Below, one piece after another: positions 1-7,074 of a DNA stretch of 9,401 nucleotides. The notes under the pieces were generated by a model. The model did not search any database, was not told where the DNA came from, and was given only the letters and a program-made list of their open reading frames with translations. Every line of letters begins with the position of its first letter. Within the stretch, counting starts at the first letter, position 1. The translations under genes were made by a program, and so were the position numbers. The stretch comes from Actinomycetes bacterium (lineage in GTDB: Bacteria; Actinomycetota; Actinomycetes; Actinomycetales; Microbacteriaceae): contig JAEZSU010000090.1 of NCBI GenBank assembly GCA_023421635.1, forward strand, positions 1 to 9,401, read 5' to 3'.

Positions 1-357
1 CGGCGGGAACCGTGCCGCGCGGACGACGGCCTCGGCCTGCGCGGCCGTGTCGACGTGCGGCATCATGATCCCCTCCGCGCCCGCGTCGAGGAGGCGCTGC
101 ACGATGCCGCCTTCGAGGGCGGGGATGCGGACGATCGGCGCGACCCCGGCCCGGAGGGCGGTGCCGATGTGGTGGAACGCGGTCTCGACGCTCATCGCGG
201 CGTGCTCGAGGTCGACGATCGCGAAGTCGAACCCGGCGAGCGCGACCAGTTCCATGCTCTCCAGCCCCGTGAGCTTGACCCAGGTGCCGAGCGCGGGCCC
301 GGGGGCGTCACGCAGGGCACGGCGGAACAGGCTGTGCGCCAGTGGCAGCGTCGTCAT
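1..357 (-). CDS. HpcH/HpaI-family aldolase, N-terminal part (runs off left edge)
   Basis: The first 119 residues of a class II, metal-dependent aldolase of the HpcH/HpaI family are visible. The family is usually about 250 residues long, so roughly half is missing beyond the window edge; this is not a truncated gene. Known members cleave 4-hydroxy-2-keto acids into pyruvate (or a related keto acid) and an aldehyde in the cytoplasm. Visible family landmarks are LGTWVKL near residues 23-29, DFAIVDLEHA near 44-53 (His52 matches the catalytic histidine region of HpaI), VRIP at 76-79 (the substrate-binding arginine position), and DAGAEGIMMPHV at 91-102. The metal-binding Glu and Asp lie further downstream and cannot be checked. 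The ATG at 357 shares ATGA with the stop of the upstream cupin gene and has no convincing Shine-Dalgarno, so translation is probably coupled. It is the last visible gene of the leftward operon. The family is secure; the substrate is unknown. Confidence 0.9.
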   Translation of the reverse strand, partial: MTTLPLAHSLFRRALRDAPGPALGTWVKLTGLESMELVALAGFDFAIVDLEHAAMSVETAFHHIGTALRAGVAPIVRIPALEGGIVQRLLDAGAEGIMMPHVDTAAQAEAVVRAARFPP

Positions 358-1256
358 CGCGCGGGGTACTCGTCGGCGTTGCGCACCCAGCCGGCGGCGG
401 AGAAGTCCTCGCGCGGCGGGGCGAACACGTCGATCAGCTGCTGGTGCGGGCCGAGGCCCTGCGTGGTGTGGATCGTCGGCGGCGGGATGATGCAGATGGA
501 GGGGCTGCCCACGTCGAGGTGCTCGTCGTCGCGCCACTGCGCGAGGTCGGGCACCCACGGGTAGCGGATGTGGTGGCGGAACCTGCCCTTGACGGCGAGC
601 GAGATCTGCTCGAAGTCGTCGTGGAAGTGCGGCGACAGGGCGTGCGGGTCGCGCGGGGCGGGCTCCTCGGCGAGGAAGTTCACCATGACGGTCGTGGTCC
701 GCAGGATCCGGCCGAAGGTGCCCGGCACGATGGGCGTCGCGGCGAGCGGGTACACCCGCAGCGCGAAGCCGCCGACCGGGTCGGGCCACGGCTCGAGGGG
801 GGCTGCGTGCAGGTCGGGCTCCCGGTAGGCGTCGGCGTTCAGCGCCGCATCCACGAGGTCCGCGGCGCGCGTGGAGAAGAGCCGGATGACCGGGCCGTCG
901 GCGAGCACCTCCACGCGACTCGGACCGGGCGGCACCACCACGAGGGCCTCCTCGGCGACCTCGACGGTGTCGTCCCCGGCGGTGATCCGCAGCGGCGCGC
1001 TCTCGGAGAACAGCACGAGGGTGTACTCGTCCGGCTGGTCGTCGCGGTCGAACACCTCCCCGGCGAGCGCGTCGGAGTAGGAGATGACGAGGTTCGCCGC
1101 ACGGGCGATCCAGGTGCTCCCACCGCGCGCGCCGCGTTCGGTGGGCGGGAGGGTGCGGAACTCGATCGTCTGCGCGGGTTTCACCGGCGCGTTCGGGTCG
1201 TTGGTGCGGGCGGGCGCCGGCGCCAGGCTGGAGCGGATGTCGTCACGGGCGTACAT
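354..1256 (-). CDS. two-domain cupin protein of unknown substrate
   Basis: A 300-residue protein with a clear C-terminal cupin. Residues 209-224 carry the first cupin motif with His210, His212 and Glu216, and residues 250-263 carry the second (G, then IIPPPTIH) with His263. These form the expected 3-His/1-Glu metal site. Residues about 50-130 look like a second, N-terminal cupin barrel (LVLFSES, then ALVVVPPGPSRVEVLADG) that lacks the HxH pair, so only one half should bind metal. Cupins include dioxygenases, isomerases and non-catalytic sensors; I cannot choose between these. Placement between a BKACE enzyme and an aldolase suggests a catabolic step. The start at 1256 is supported by GGAAGGA (1263-1269), 6 nt upstream. 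It lies 30 nt after the BKACE gene and overlaps the aldolase gene by 4 nt. The cupin fold is confident; the reaction is not known. Confidence 0.85.
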   Translation of the reverse strand: MYARDDIRSSLAPAPARTNDPNAPVKPAQTIEFRTLPPTERGARGGSTWIARAANLVISYSDALAGEVFDRDDQPDEYTLVLFSESAPLRITAGDDTVEVAEEALVVVPPGPSRVEVLADGPVIRLFSTRAADLVDAALNADAYREPDLHAAPLEPWPDPVGGFALRVYPLAATPIVPGTFGRILRTTTVMVNFLAEEPAPRDPHALSPHFHDDFEQISLAVKGRFRHHIRYPWVPDLAQWRDDEHLDVGSPSICIIPPPTIHTTQGLGPHQQLIDVFAPPREDFSAAGWVRNADEYPAR

Positions 1257-1286
1257 GGGTGGTCCTTCCGGGGTGTCGGTGGGGGC

Positions 1287-2213
1287 TCAGGCGCCGGTGC
1301 GGCCCTTGAGGCGCAGCATCCGCCGCACGTCGTCGGGGGTGGCGATGGGCCTGCCGAGGTCTTCGACGACGGCGCGGATCTTCCGCACCTGCTGCGCGTT
1401 GCTCGTGGCGAGCTCGCCCTTGCCGATCCACAGGCTGTCCTCGAGCCCGACGCGCACGTTGCCCCCCAGCCACGCGCTGTGGGTGGCGAACTGCAGTTGG
1501 TTCCGGCCCGCCGCGAAGGCGGAGAAGAAGTAGTCGTCGCCGAAGAGCTTGTCTGCGACGGCGACCATGTGGGTGAGGTTCTCGTGGTCCGCCCCGATGC
1601 CGCCGAGGATGCCGAACACGCCCTGGATGAGCAGCGGCGGCTTCGCGAGGCCCTTCTCGACGAAGTACGCGAGCGTGTAGAGGTGCCCGATGTCGTAGCA
1701 CTCGTATTCGAAGCGGGTGCCCAGGCCCTCGCCGAGCTCGCGCAGGGTGTGCTCGATGCGGTCGAAGGTGTTGATGAACGGCTGGGAGTAGGTGTGCTCG
1801 ACGTAGGGCCGTTCCCACTCGTGCGTCCAGTGCGAGATCTTGTCCGCGATGCCCGAGTAGACGAAGTTCATCGAGCCCATGTTCAGCGAGGCGAGTTCCG
1901 GCGCGAACCGGAGCGCGCCCGCGAGCCGCTCGTCCATCGTCATCGCGGACGAGCCGCCGGTGGTGATGTTGATGACCGCATCCGTCTGCTCGAGGATGCG
2001 GGGCACGATCTGCTCGTAGATCTCGGCCTCCCACGCCGGCCGCCCGTCGGGGTGCCGGGCGTGGAGGTGCACCACCGCCGAGCCGGCCGCGACCGCCTCG
2101 ACCGCCGACGCGACGACCTCGTCGGCGCCGAGCGGCAGATACGGGCTCTGCGACGGCACGTTCACCGACCCCGTCACCGCCGTGCTGATCACGACCTGCT
2201 CGGCGGCGCGCAT
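1287..2213 (-). CDS. BKACE family (DUF849) beta-keto acid cleavage enzyme
   Basis: A 308-residue member of the 3-keto-5-aminohexanoate cleavage enzyme (Kce)/BKACE family, of the usual family length. Characterised members combine a beta-keto acid with acetyl-CoA to give acetoacetate and a new acyl-CoA, using a zinc ion in a TIM barrel. Diagnostic segments are AVTGS at 12-16, SPYLPL at 23-28, AVVHLHARHPDGRP at 46-59 with presumed zinc ligands His49 and His51, NITTGGSS at 82-89, LNMGSMNF at 110-117, QGVFGILGGIGA at 197-208, and VRVGLEDSLWIGKG at 253-266, where Glu258 is the expected third zinc ligand. Family substrates range over aminated, quaternary-ammonium and dicarboxylic beta-keto acids, and specificity cannot be read with confidence here. 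The ATG at 2213 is preceded by GGAGGAG (2222-2228) at 8 nt and shares its A with the stop of the upstream DUF6282 gene, so the two are translationally coupled. Family call very firm. Confidence 0.95.
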   Translation of the reverse strand: MRAAEQVVISTAVTGSVNVPSQSPYLPLGADEVVASAVEAVAAGSAVVHLHARHPDGRPAWEAEIYEQIVPRILEQTDAVINITTGGSSAMTMDERLAGALRFAPELASLNMGSMNFVYSGIADKISHWTHEWERPYVEHTYSQPFINTFDRIEHTLRELGEGLGTRFEYECYDIGHLYTLAYFVEKGLAKPPLLIQGVFGILGGIGADHENLTHMVAVADKLFGDDYFFSAFAAGRNQLQFATHSAWLGGNVRVGLEDSLWIGKGELATSNAQQVRKIRAVVEDLGRPIATPDDVRRMLRLKGRTGA

Positions 2214-3133
2214 CAGTTGGTCTCCTCCAGGCCCAGCAGGAACGCGGTGTTCCGGCAGATCATCTGTCGGATGTCCTTCTCCGGGACGCCGTGGTCGAGC
2301 AGCTGCTGGACGACGTAGATGTAGCCGTCGACCGGGAGGGGGTTCGTCGCCTGGCCGAGGTCGGAGTCGATGACGGTGCGCTCGGGGCCGACCTTCTCGA
2401 TCCAGTCGACGAGCTGCTGGATCGGGAATCCGGGTGCCGGGACGGCGGGGTGGTACATCGACAGCTCGTGCTCGACGAAGGCGCCGTACCCGAGCATCTC
2501 CTCGACGTCGCCGTCGCTGGCGTTCACGATGAAGTCGGGGTGGTGCAGCAGGAGCCGCCGGACGCCCTGCTCCTGCGCGGTGGCGAACAGCGCCTTCATC
2601 GACTCGGCGTCGAGGTGACCGCCCGAGAGCATGATGCCCGCCTCGGCGACCAGCTGCGTGACGCGCACGGTCTCCGCGGAGACGTCGCCCGAGGCGTCCC
2701 AGACCGACTCCTCCTTCTCCTCCAGGTTGGAGCCGGCGGTGGGGAAGCCGTCGTCATGGCTGTGCGCACGGATGTGCTGCCCCGCCGACACGGTGGGGCC
2801 CCACACGGCGCGGGCACCCATCTGGATCGCGACGGCGACCGCCGACGGGTTGATCCCGCCCACTTCGCTGTTCAGCGCGACCCCGCCGTACACGGGTGTG
2901 GGGGCGTCGGCGAGCAGGTCCCGCATGGCGAGCAGGTCGAACACGGTGTTGTGGTGGTGCGACTTGATCAGCAGCGCCCGCATGTTGATGCGCGCCGCGT
3001 CGTAGGACGCCTCCACGTGGTTGAAGCGACGCGGGAACGGGCTCGGGCCCGAGTGCACGTGCAGGTCGACGGCGCCGTCGAGCACCTTCAGCAGGGCGGG
3101 CGAGGCGGTGGTCATGTCATCGGCGACAAGCAT
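2213..3133 (-). CDS. DUF6282-type amidohydrolase-like protein
   Basis: A 306-residue protein resembling the DUF6282 family, which looks like the metal-dependent amidohydrolase superfamily (TIM barrel). Candidate metal or catalytic residues are His25 and His27 in VDLHVHSGPSP, Lys57 with His59-His61 in LLIKSHHH (Lys57 could be the carboxylated lysine of such enzymes), His173 in SGGHLD, His197-His198 in LLLHHPDF, and Asp256/Asp258 in TVIDSDLGQ. No signal peptide is seen, so it should be cytoplasmic. As far as I know the family has no established reaction; hydrolysis of an amide, lactone or similar bond is inferred from fold and context. The open frame extends to 3511, but the start at 3133 is chosen because AAAGGAGA lies 7 nt upstream, the family-like sequence begins here, and a promoter lies just beyond. 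It is the first gene of the leftward operon and overlaps the BKACE gene by 1 nt. Confidence 0.85.
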   Translation of the reverse strand: MLVADDMTTASPALLKVLDGAVDLHVHSGPSPFPRRFNHVEASYDAARINMRALLIKSHHHNTVFDLLAMRDLLADAPTPVYGGVALNSEVGGINPSAVAVAIQMGARAVWGPTVSAGQHIRAHSHDDGFPTAGSNLEEKEESVWDASGDVSAETVRVTQLVAEAGIMLSGGHLDAESMKALFATAQEQGVRRLLLHHPDFIVNASDGDVEEMLGYGAFVEHELSMYHPAVPAPGFPIQQLVDWIEKVGPERTVIDSDLGQATNPLPVDGYIYVVQQLLDHGVPEKDIRQMICRNTAFLLGLEETN

Positions 3134-3140
3134 CCGAGAG

Positions 3141-3148
3141 TCTCCTTT
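3141..3148 (-). promoter_or_regulatory. ribosome binding site deciding the DUF6282 gene start
   Basis: On the minus strand this reads AAAGGAGA, 7 nt before the ATG at 3133. It is the reason for rejecting the much longer open frame that continues upstream to 3511 through the promoter region and into the divergent regulator gene. Confidence 0.8.
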
Positions 3149-3161
3149 GTTCGGATGACGA

Positions 3162-3188
3162 GCAATGCGTTCAGAATACGGACGCTGC
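3162..3188. promoter_or_regulatory. imperfect palindrome over the leftward -10 box, possible operator
   Basis: GCGTTC (3167-3172) and GGACGC (3180-3185) match as inverted arms at 5 of 6 positions around a 7-nt centre that holds the TATTCT -10 box. With a one-base slip the symmetry extends outward to GCA (3162-3164) and TGC (3186-3188). A protein bound here would block the leftward promoter, which suits an IclR-type repressor. Palindromes of this quality occur by chance, so this remains a candidate. Confidence 0.3.
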
Positions 3189-3201
3189 ACGCCTGTGTCC
3201 A
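3173..3201 (-). promoter_or_regulatory. sigma70-like promoter of the leftward catabolic operon
   Basis: On the minus strand TGGACA (3196-3201, 5 of 6 matches to TTGACA) is followed after exactly 17 nt by TATTCT (3173-3178, fits TANNNT). Transcription would start near 3166, leaving a 5' leader of about 33 nt with the AAAGGAGA ribosome site. The position just upstream of the operon and within the AT-richer gap supports the call. It was read by eye; no start site is measured. Confidence 0.6.
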
Positions 3202-3251
3202 GCAGATTTTGCGGCATTTCTCGTGGCGAATCTCGTCCGGCCGTTCGCATT

Positions 3252-3270
3252 ATGGAAATTGTGATTGCAT
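3252..3270. promoter_or_regulatory. imperfect palindrome at the rightward -35, possible operator
   Basis: ATGGAA (3252-3257) and TTGCAT (3265-3270) pair as inverted arms at 5 of 6 positions around a 7-nt spacer. The left arm and centre (TGGAAAT) resemble the half site of the enterobacterial IclR operator. The right arm coincides with the proposed -35 of the regulator promoter, so binding could give autoregulation. Its centre is 85 bp, about eight helical turns, from the other candidate palindrome. Weak by itself. Confidence 0.3.
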
Positions 3271-3293
3271 GATGAACGCTCTGGTGCTTTACT
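3265..3293 (+). promoter_or_regulatory. possible promoter of the IclR-transporter operon
   Basis: TTGCAT (3265-3270) and TTTACT (3288-3293) are separated by 17 nt. The -35 matches consensus only at TTG and the -10 matches at 4 of 6 positions, so this is a weak promoter that may need an activator. Transcription would start near 3300, giving a leader of about 39 nt that ends in the GAGGAGG ribosome site at 3324-3330. Confidence 0.4.
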
Positions 3294-3338
3294 GACCTTC
3301 GTCGCACGATCCAGACCCTCAGTGAGGAGGGGAAGCCG

Positions 3339-4112
3339 ATGACCGAGGTCGTCTCCACGGACCAGCCGTCCGGCACGGTGCCCGCGCCCGATGCCGACCG
3401 GGCCGGCATCCAGTCGATCGAGCGCGCGGCCGCGGTGCTCTCCCTCTTCGACCACAAGACACCGAAGCTCACCCCCGCGGTGGTGTCGGACCGACTCGGG
3501 CTCAACCGCACGACCGCGCACCGGTATCTGCTGTCGCTGCAGGCCTCCGGCTTCCTCAGTGGCAGCTACGGCCCCGGCCCCCTCATCGACCAGCTCGCCG
3601 GGCTGGTGTCGGCCCGCCAGCAGATCCTGACCCTCGCCCCGACCCTGCTGCGTTACCTCTCCGACCGCACGGGCCTCACCGCCGTGCTGAGCTTCCTCGG
3701 CCGCTCCGGCGCCGTGGTGGCACTCGTCGAAGAGGCGAACGCCGGCACGATCGTGCTCACCGTGCGCGTGGGGACCGCGCTGGAGCTGCAGGCCGCCCAG
3801 TCGCGGGTGCTGTTCGCGTTCCAGTCCGATCCCGCGGTCGTCGCCCGGCTGCACGCCGGACTCGACGAAGAGCGGGTGCGCCACGAGAACGCCCAGCTCG
3901 CACTCGTGCGCAGGCATCGCCTGGCGTGGGCGGAACTCGGCCGCGTGGGCCTGGCGTCGGTGGCCGTGCCGGTCTTCGGCGAACACGACGTGATCGCCGC
4001 CATGGCGGTCCTGGGAACCACCGCCGTGCTGCCGCCCGGCGACGACTCGGAGGACAAGGTACGGATGCTGAAGGACGCGGCCCTGCAACTGACGAACATG
4101 GTGAAGGGGTGA
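3339..4112 (+). CDS. IclR-family transcriptional regulator (first copy)
   Basis: A 257-residue IclR-type regulator of normal family length. An N-terminal winged helix-turn-helix spans about residues 23-78: IQSIERAAAVLSLFD opens it, and LGLNRTTAHRYL (53-64) contains the recognition helix. The effector-binding domain covers about residues 90-257 and includes TAVLSFLGRSGAVVALVEE and ASVAVPVFGEHDVIAAMAVLG. IclR proteins typically control neighbouring catabolic or transport genes and respond to a pathway intermediate. Here the gene faces the leftward catabolic operon across a shared control region and leads the transporter operon, 7 nt before the first permease gene, so regulation of both is likely. 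The start has GAGGAGG (3324-3330) at 8 nt. The N-terminal 20 residues are low-complexity and probably disordered. It resembles the second IclR protein at 8218-9003. Whether it represses or activates is unknown. Confidence 0.92.
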   Translation: MTEVVSTDQPSGTVPAPDADRAGIQSIERAAAVLSLFDHKTPKLTPAVVSDRLGLNRTTAHRYLLSLQASGFLSGSYGPGPLIDQLAGLVSARQQILTLAPTLLRYLSDRTGLTAVLSFLGRSGAVVALVEEANAGTIVLTVRVGTALELQAAQSRVLFAFQSDPAVVARLHAGLDEERVRHENAQLALVRRHRLAWAELGRVGLASVAVPVFGEHDVIAAMAVLGTTAVLPPGDDSEDKVRMLKDAALQLTNMVKG

Positions 4113-4119
4113 CCGGCCG

Positions 4120-4995
4120 ATGACGACCACGACCGTCTCCCGGATGCGGCGACCGAACGCATCCTGGCTGCTGCTGGTCCCGGCGCTCGCCCTGCTGGCG
4201 ATCGTGCTGCTCGTGCCGCTCTTCCAGAGCCTGGTGCGCAGCTTCGGCGAGAACGGCTTCACGCTGCAGCACTACACGTCCCTGTTCACCGACGGGGTGA
4301 CCCTCACGATCCTCGGCCGGACGGCGGCGACGGCAGCGATCGTCACGGTCGTCGCGATGCTGCTCGGCTACCCGTACGCCTATCTCATGACCCGGGTCGG
4401 CCCGCGGATGCGCGCGATCCTGCTCATCATCGTGCTCATCCCGTTCTGGACCTCGGTGATGGCGCGGAACTTCGCGTGGATCGTCATCCTGCAGCGGGGC
4501 GGCCCGGTGGAGACCGTGTTCGAGTTCTTCGGCCTGACGAACGTCGTGTTCCAGGGGAGCGTGGTCGGGGTCACCATCGCGATGAGCCAGGTGCTGCTGC
4601 CGTTCATGGTGCTGCCGCTGTTCAGCTCCCTCGGCGCCATCGACCGGCGTCTGCTGCTGGCCGCACGCGGCCTCGGCTCCTCGCCGCTGGTGGCGTTCTG
4701 GAAGATCTACTGGCCGCTCTCGCGGACCGGCGTGGTGTCCGGGCTCATCCTGGTGTTCACCCTGAGCCTCGGCTTCTACGTGACCCCGGCGCTCCTCGGC
4801 TCCCCGCAGCAGTCCCTCATCGCGCAGCTGCTGGCCCAGCGGACGACGCAGCTGCTCGACTTCGCCGGTGCGGGCGCCCTCGGCATCCTCGTCCTCACCG
4901 TCACGCTCGTGCTCGTCGCCTGGGCGAACCGACTGGGCGGGACGATCTCCGCCATCGGCGTCGTCAGCACCTCCGTCTCGAAGGAGCAGTCATGA
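4120..4995 (+). CDS. ABC transporter permease, PotB-like
   Basis: A 291-residue inner-membrane permease of the spermidine/putrescine-type ABC importer class. About six hydrophobic segments are visible at roughly 15-37, 66-90, 98-120, 145-170, 205-228 and 251-268. The cytoplasmic coupling (EAA-like) loop is at about 180-199, with AARGLGSSPLVAFWKIYWPL, and docks on the ATPase. FYVTPALLGSPQQSLIAQLL (219-238) is typical of PotB-like permeases. It should pair with the next gene to form the membrane channel. The gene starts 7 nt after the IclR stop; GAAGGGG (4103-4109) lies at about 10 nt. It ends in a 4-nt ATGA overlap with the second permease gene. Polyamine specificity must not be assumed, since this class also carries opines, amino-acid derivatives and other organic solutes. 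Confidence 0.93.
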   Translation: MTTTTVSRMRRPNASWLLLVPALALLAIVLLVPLFQSLVRSFGENGFTLQHYTSLFTDGVTLTILGRTAATAAIVTVVAMLLGYPYAYLMTRVGPRMRAILLIIVLIPFWTSVMARNFAWIVILQRGGPVETVFEFFGLTNVVFQGSVVGVTIAMSQVLLPFMVLPLFSSLGAIDRRLLLAARGLGSSPLVAFWKIYWPLSRTGVVSGLILVFTLSLGFYVTPALLGSPQQSLIAQLLAQRTTQLLDFAGAGALGILVLTVTLVLVAWANRLGGTISAIGVVSTSVSKEQS

Positions 4996-5879
4996 CCGCG
5001 ATCATCGACGAGGCGACGACCGAGGCGGAGACGGTCGTCGAGGCCGCACGGATCCGACCCCGCCGCCGGCGCGACCGCGCGATCGACGCCGTGCCGTGGT
5101 GGCTGGGCGTGATCGGCATCGCCGTCGCGCTCTACCTCATCCTGCCGACGCTCATCGTCATCCCGCTGAGCTTCAACGCGAATCAGGCGTTCGAGTTCCC
5201 GCCGAAGGCGCTGTCGCTGCGGTGGTACGAGAACTTCTTCTCCGACCCGATCTGGCTGACCTCGCTCGGTAACTCGTTCCTCGTCGCGCTCCTCGCCGCG
5301 ACGATCGCCACGACCGTCGGCACAGCGGCGGCACTCGGGCTGTGGATGCTGGCCGGACGCTTCGCCCGGTTCCTGCGGACGCTGCTGATGATCTCGATGG
5401 TGACGCCGGCGATCGTCGTCGCGGTCGCGGTGTACGTGTCGTTCCTGCAGTGGCACCTGACCGGCACGCTCCTCGGCTACGTCGTGGCGCACGCCGCGCT
5501 CGGGGTGCCCTTCGTGCTCGTGGCCGTCTCCACCGCGCTCAGCGGCTTCGACCGCCGGCTGCTGCGCGCGTCGGCGTCGCTCGGCGCGACACCCGCCCGC
5601 TCCTTCCTGCACGTGACGCTGCCCCTCATCGCGCGCGGCATCGGGACAGGCGCGATCTTCGCGTTCGTCACCTCGTTCGACGAGGTCGTGATCGCCCTGT
5701 TCCTCCGCTCGCCCACATTCCAGACGCTGCCGGTGCAGATGTACAACAGCGTGACCTACGAACTCGACCCGACCATCTCCGCCGCAGCCAGCCTCGTGGT
5801 GGTCGCGGTCACCCTGGTGCTCCTGGTGCCCCTGCTCATCGGCGCCGGGAAGACGAAGAACGTGAGGAACCCGAAGTGA
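4992..5879 (+). CDS. ABC transporter permease, PotC-like
   Basis: A 295-residue second permease of the same importer. Residues 1-33 form an acidic then arginine-rich cytoplasmic tail (RPRRRRDR at 22-29). Hydrophobic segments follow at about 36-60, 93-119, 128-151, 160-182, 215-237 and 263-284. The EAA-like loop is about 192-211 (RASASLGATPARSFLHVTLP). FEFPPKALSLRWYENFF and TSFDEVVIALFL (227-238) are characteristic of PotC-type permeases. The ATG at 4992 overlaps the previous stop by 4 nt and has AAGGAG (4981-4986) 5 nt upstream. The open frame runs further upstream, but that stretch lies inside the first permease gene and is arginine-rich shadow sequence. The gene ends in a 4-nt overlap with the ATPase gene, so all three are translationally coupled. 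Confidence 0.93.
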   Translation: MTAIIDEATTEAETVVEAARIRPRRRRDRAIDAVPWWLGVIGIAVALYLILPTLIVIPLSFNANQAFEFPPKALSLRWYENFFSDPIWLTSLGNSFLVALLAATIATTVGTAAALGLWMLAGRFARFLRTLLMISMVTPAIVVAVAVYVSFLQWHLTGTLLGYVVAHAALGVPFVLVAVSTALSGFDRRLLRASASLGATPARSFLHVTLPLIARGIGTGAIFAFVTSFDEVVIALFLRSPTFQTLPVQMYNSVTYELDPTISAAASLVVVAVTLVLLVPLLIGAGKTKNVRNPK

Positions 5880-7009
5880 CCATCTCCGCGCCCACCCCGA
5901 CGACCACGGCCCGCCCGGCCGACCGGAACGGGACCCAGATCCGGCTGACCGACGTGCTCAAGCGCTACGGGCACGACGCCCCCGCGGTCGACAGCATCTC
6001 GCTCACGATCGAACCGGGCGAGTTCATGACCCTGCTGGGTCCGAGCGGCTCCGGGAAGACCACGACGCTCAACCTCATCGCGGGATTCGAGACGCTCACC
6101 GCGGGCACGATCGAGCTCAACGGCACCGACGTCGGCCAGCTGCCGCCGCACAAGCGCGATCTGGGGATGCTGTTCCAGAACTACGCCCTGTTCCCCCACA
6201 TGACCGTCGCGCAGAACGTGGCCTACCCGCTGCGCGAGCGGCGGGTACCGAAGTCGGAGATCGCCGCCCGGGTCGCAGCGGTGCTCGACCTCGTGCAGCT
6301 GCCGGGGCGGGACGACGCGTACCCGGCCCAGCTCTCGGGCGGTCAGCAGCAGCGGGTCGCGCTCGCCCGGGCGATCGTGTTCAACCCGCGGGCGCTGCTG
6401 CTCGACGAGCCCCTCGGGGCGCTCGACCGGAACCTGCGCGCCGCGTTGCAGGCGGAGATCCGCCGCATCCACCGCGAGGTCGGGTCGACCTTCGTGTTCG
6501 TCACGCACGATCAGGAGGAGGCGATGAACCTCTCCGACCGCATCGCCCTCTTCAACGCCGGCCGCATCGAACAGCTCGGCTCGCCGGAGGAGCTCTACCG
6601 CACGCCGGACACGCTGTTCACCGCACGCTTCCTCGGCGACTCGAACGTGTTCGAGCTCGGCGACGCCGGATTCGGATCGACCACGGGCTGGGAGGGACGG
6701 ACCTGGTCCGTCGACCCCGCGACGGTGTCCTCCCACCCGGGCGTCCACACCCGCGCCGCGATCGTCGTCCGCCCGGAGGACATCCGCCTCGCGACGGACG
6801 CCACCGAGCCGGCGCCGGGCGCGAACGTCATCGACGCGACCGTCCGCGACGTGGAGTACATGGGCTCCTACCGCACCGCCCTGCTCGAGGTGGGGGCCTC
6901 CGGCACCCCCGGACGCGTCCGCCTCGACGCATCGGATGCGGCGGCAGCCCCCGGCGACCGCGTCCTGGCATGGTGGCGCCCCGACCGGCAGCGCGTCGTC
7001 GCCGCCTGA
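5876..7009 (+). CDS. ABC transporter ATP-binding protein, PotA-like
   Basis: A 377-residue ATPase that powers the importer. All motifs are intact: Walker A GPSGSGKT at 55-62, Q-loop Gln101, signature LSGGQQQR at 153-160, Walker B LLLDEP at 174-179, D-loop GALD at 181-184, and the switch histidine 211 in VTHDQEEAM. The C-terminal part (about 295-371, RPEDIRLA onward) is a TOBE-type domain as in PotA/MalK proteins, often involved in regulation. The start is taken as GTG at 5876, which forms GTGA with the stop of the PotC-like gene and has GAGGAA (5864-5869) 6 nt upstream. The same frame stays open far upstream, but that stretch is a shadow of the permease gene. No ATG in this frame lies before the domain begins, so GTG is the natural choice. 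Confidence 0.93.
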   Translation: MTISAPTPTTTARPADRNGTQIRLTDVLKRYGHDAPAVDSISLTIEPGEFMTLLGPSGSGKTTTLNLIAGFETLTAGTIELNGTDVGQLPPHKRDLGMLFQNYALFPHMTVAQNVAYPLRERRVPKSEIAARVAAVLDLVQLPGRDDAYPAQLSGGQQQRVALARAIVFNPRALLLDEPLGALDRNLRAALQAEIRRIHREVGSTFVFVTHDQEEAMNLSDRIALFNAGRIEQLGSPEELYRTPDTLFTARFLGDSNVFELGDAGFGSTTGWEGRTWSVDPATVSSHPGVHTRAAIVVRPEDIRLATDATEPAPGANVIDATVRDVEYMGSYRTALLEVGASGTPGRVRLDASDAAAAPGDRVLAWWRPDRQRVVAA

Positions 7010-7037
7010 ACAGACTTCCCCCTCCCGCACCAAGAGA

Positions 7038-7049
7038 CCCGGACCCGGG
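7038..7049 (+). other. small GC hairpin between the ATPase and binding-protein genes
   Basis: CCCG GACC CGGG can fold into a 4-bp all-GC stem with a four-base loop, 25 nt before the binding-protein start. No U-run follows, so it is not a standard terminator. Within this 65-nt gap (7010-7074) it could stabilise a processed downstream mRNA, which is common when a binding protein is needed in excess over its permease. After it comes a purine-rich stretch (7051-7073) that includes the ribosome site. Confidence 0.25.
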
Positions 7050-7074
7050 CAGAAACAGGAAAGAGAAAGAGACG

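Noticed and set aside
342..2318. 658-residue open frame on the plus strand across the leftward operon
   Set aside because: It is antisense to two well-recognised enzyme genes and reads as an Arg/Gly/Val/Asp-rich product with no domain. This is the usual shadow of GC-rich codon bias.
3134..3511. Upstream extension of the DUF6282 gene to 3511
   Set aside because: It would cross the promoter region and enter the divergent IclR gene. A strong ribosome site at 3141-3148 supports the start at 3133.
6970..7074. Earlier in-frame ATG for the binding protein
   Set aside because: It lies inside the ATPase gene and would put an Arg/Pro-rich tail ahead of a well-formed lipoprotein signal peptide.
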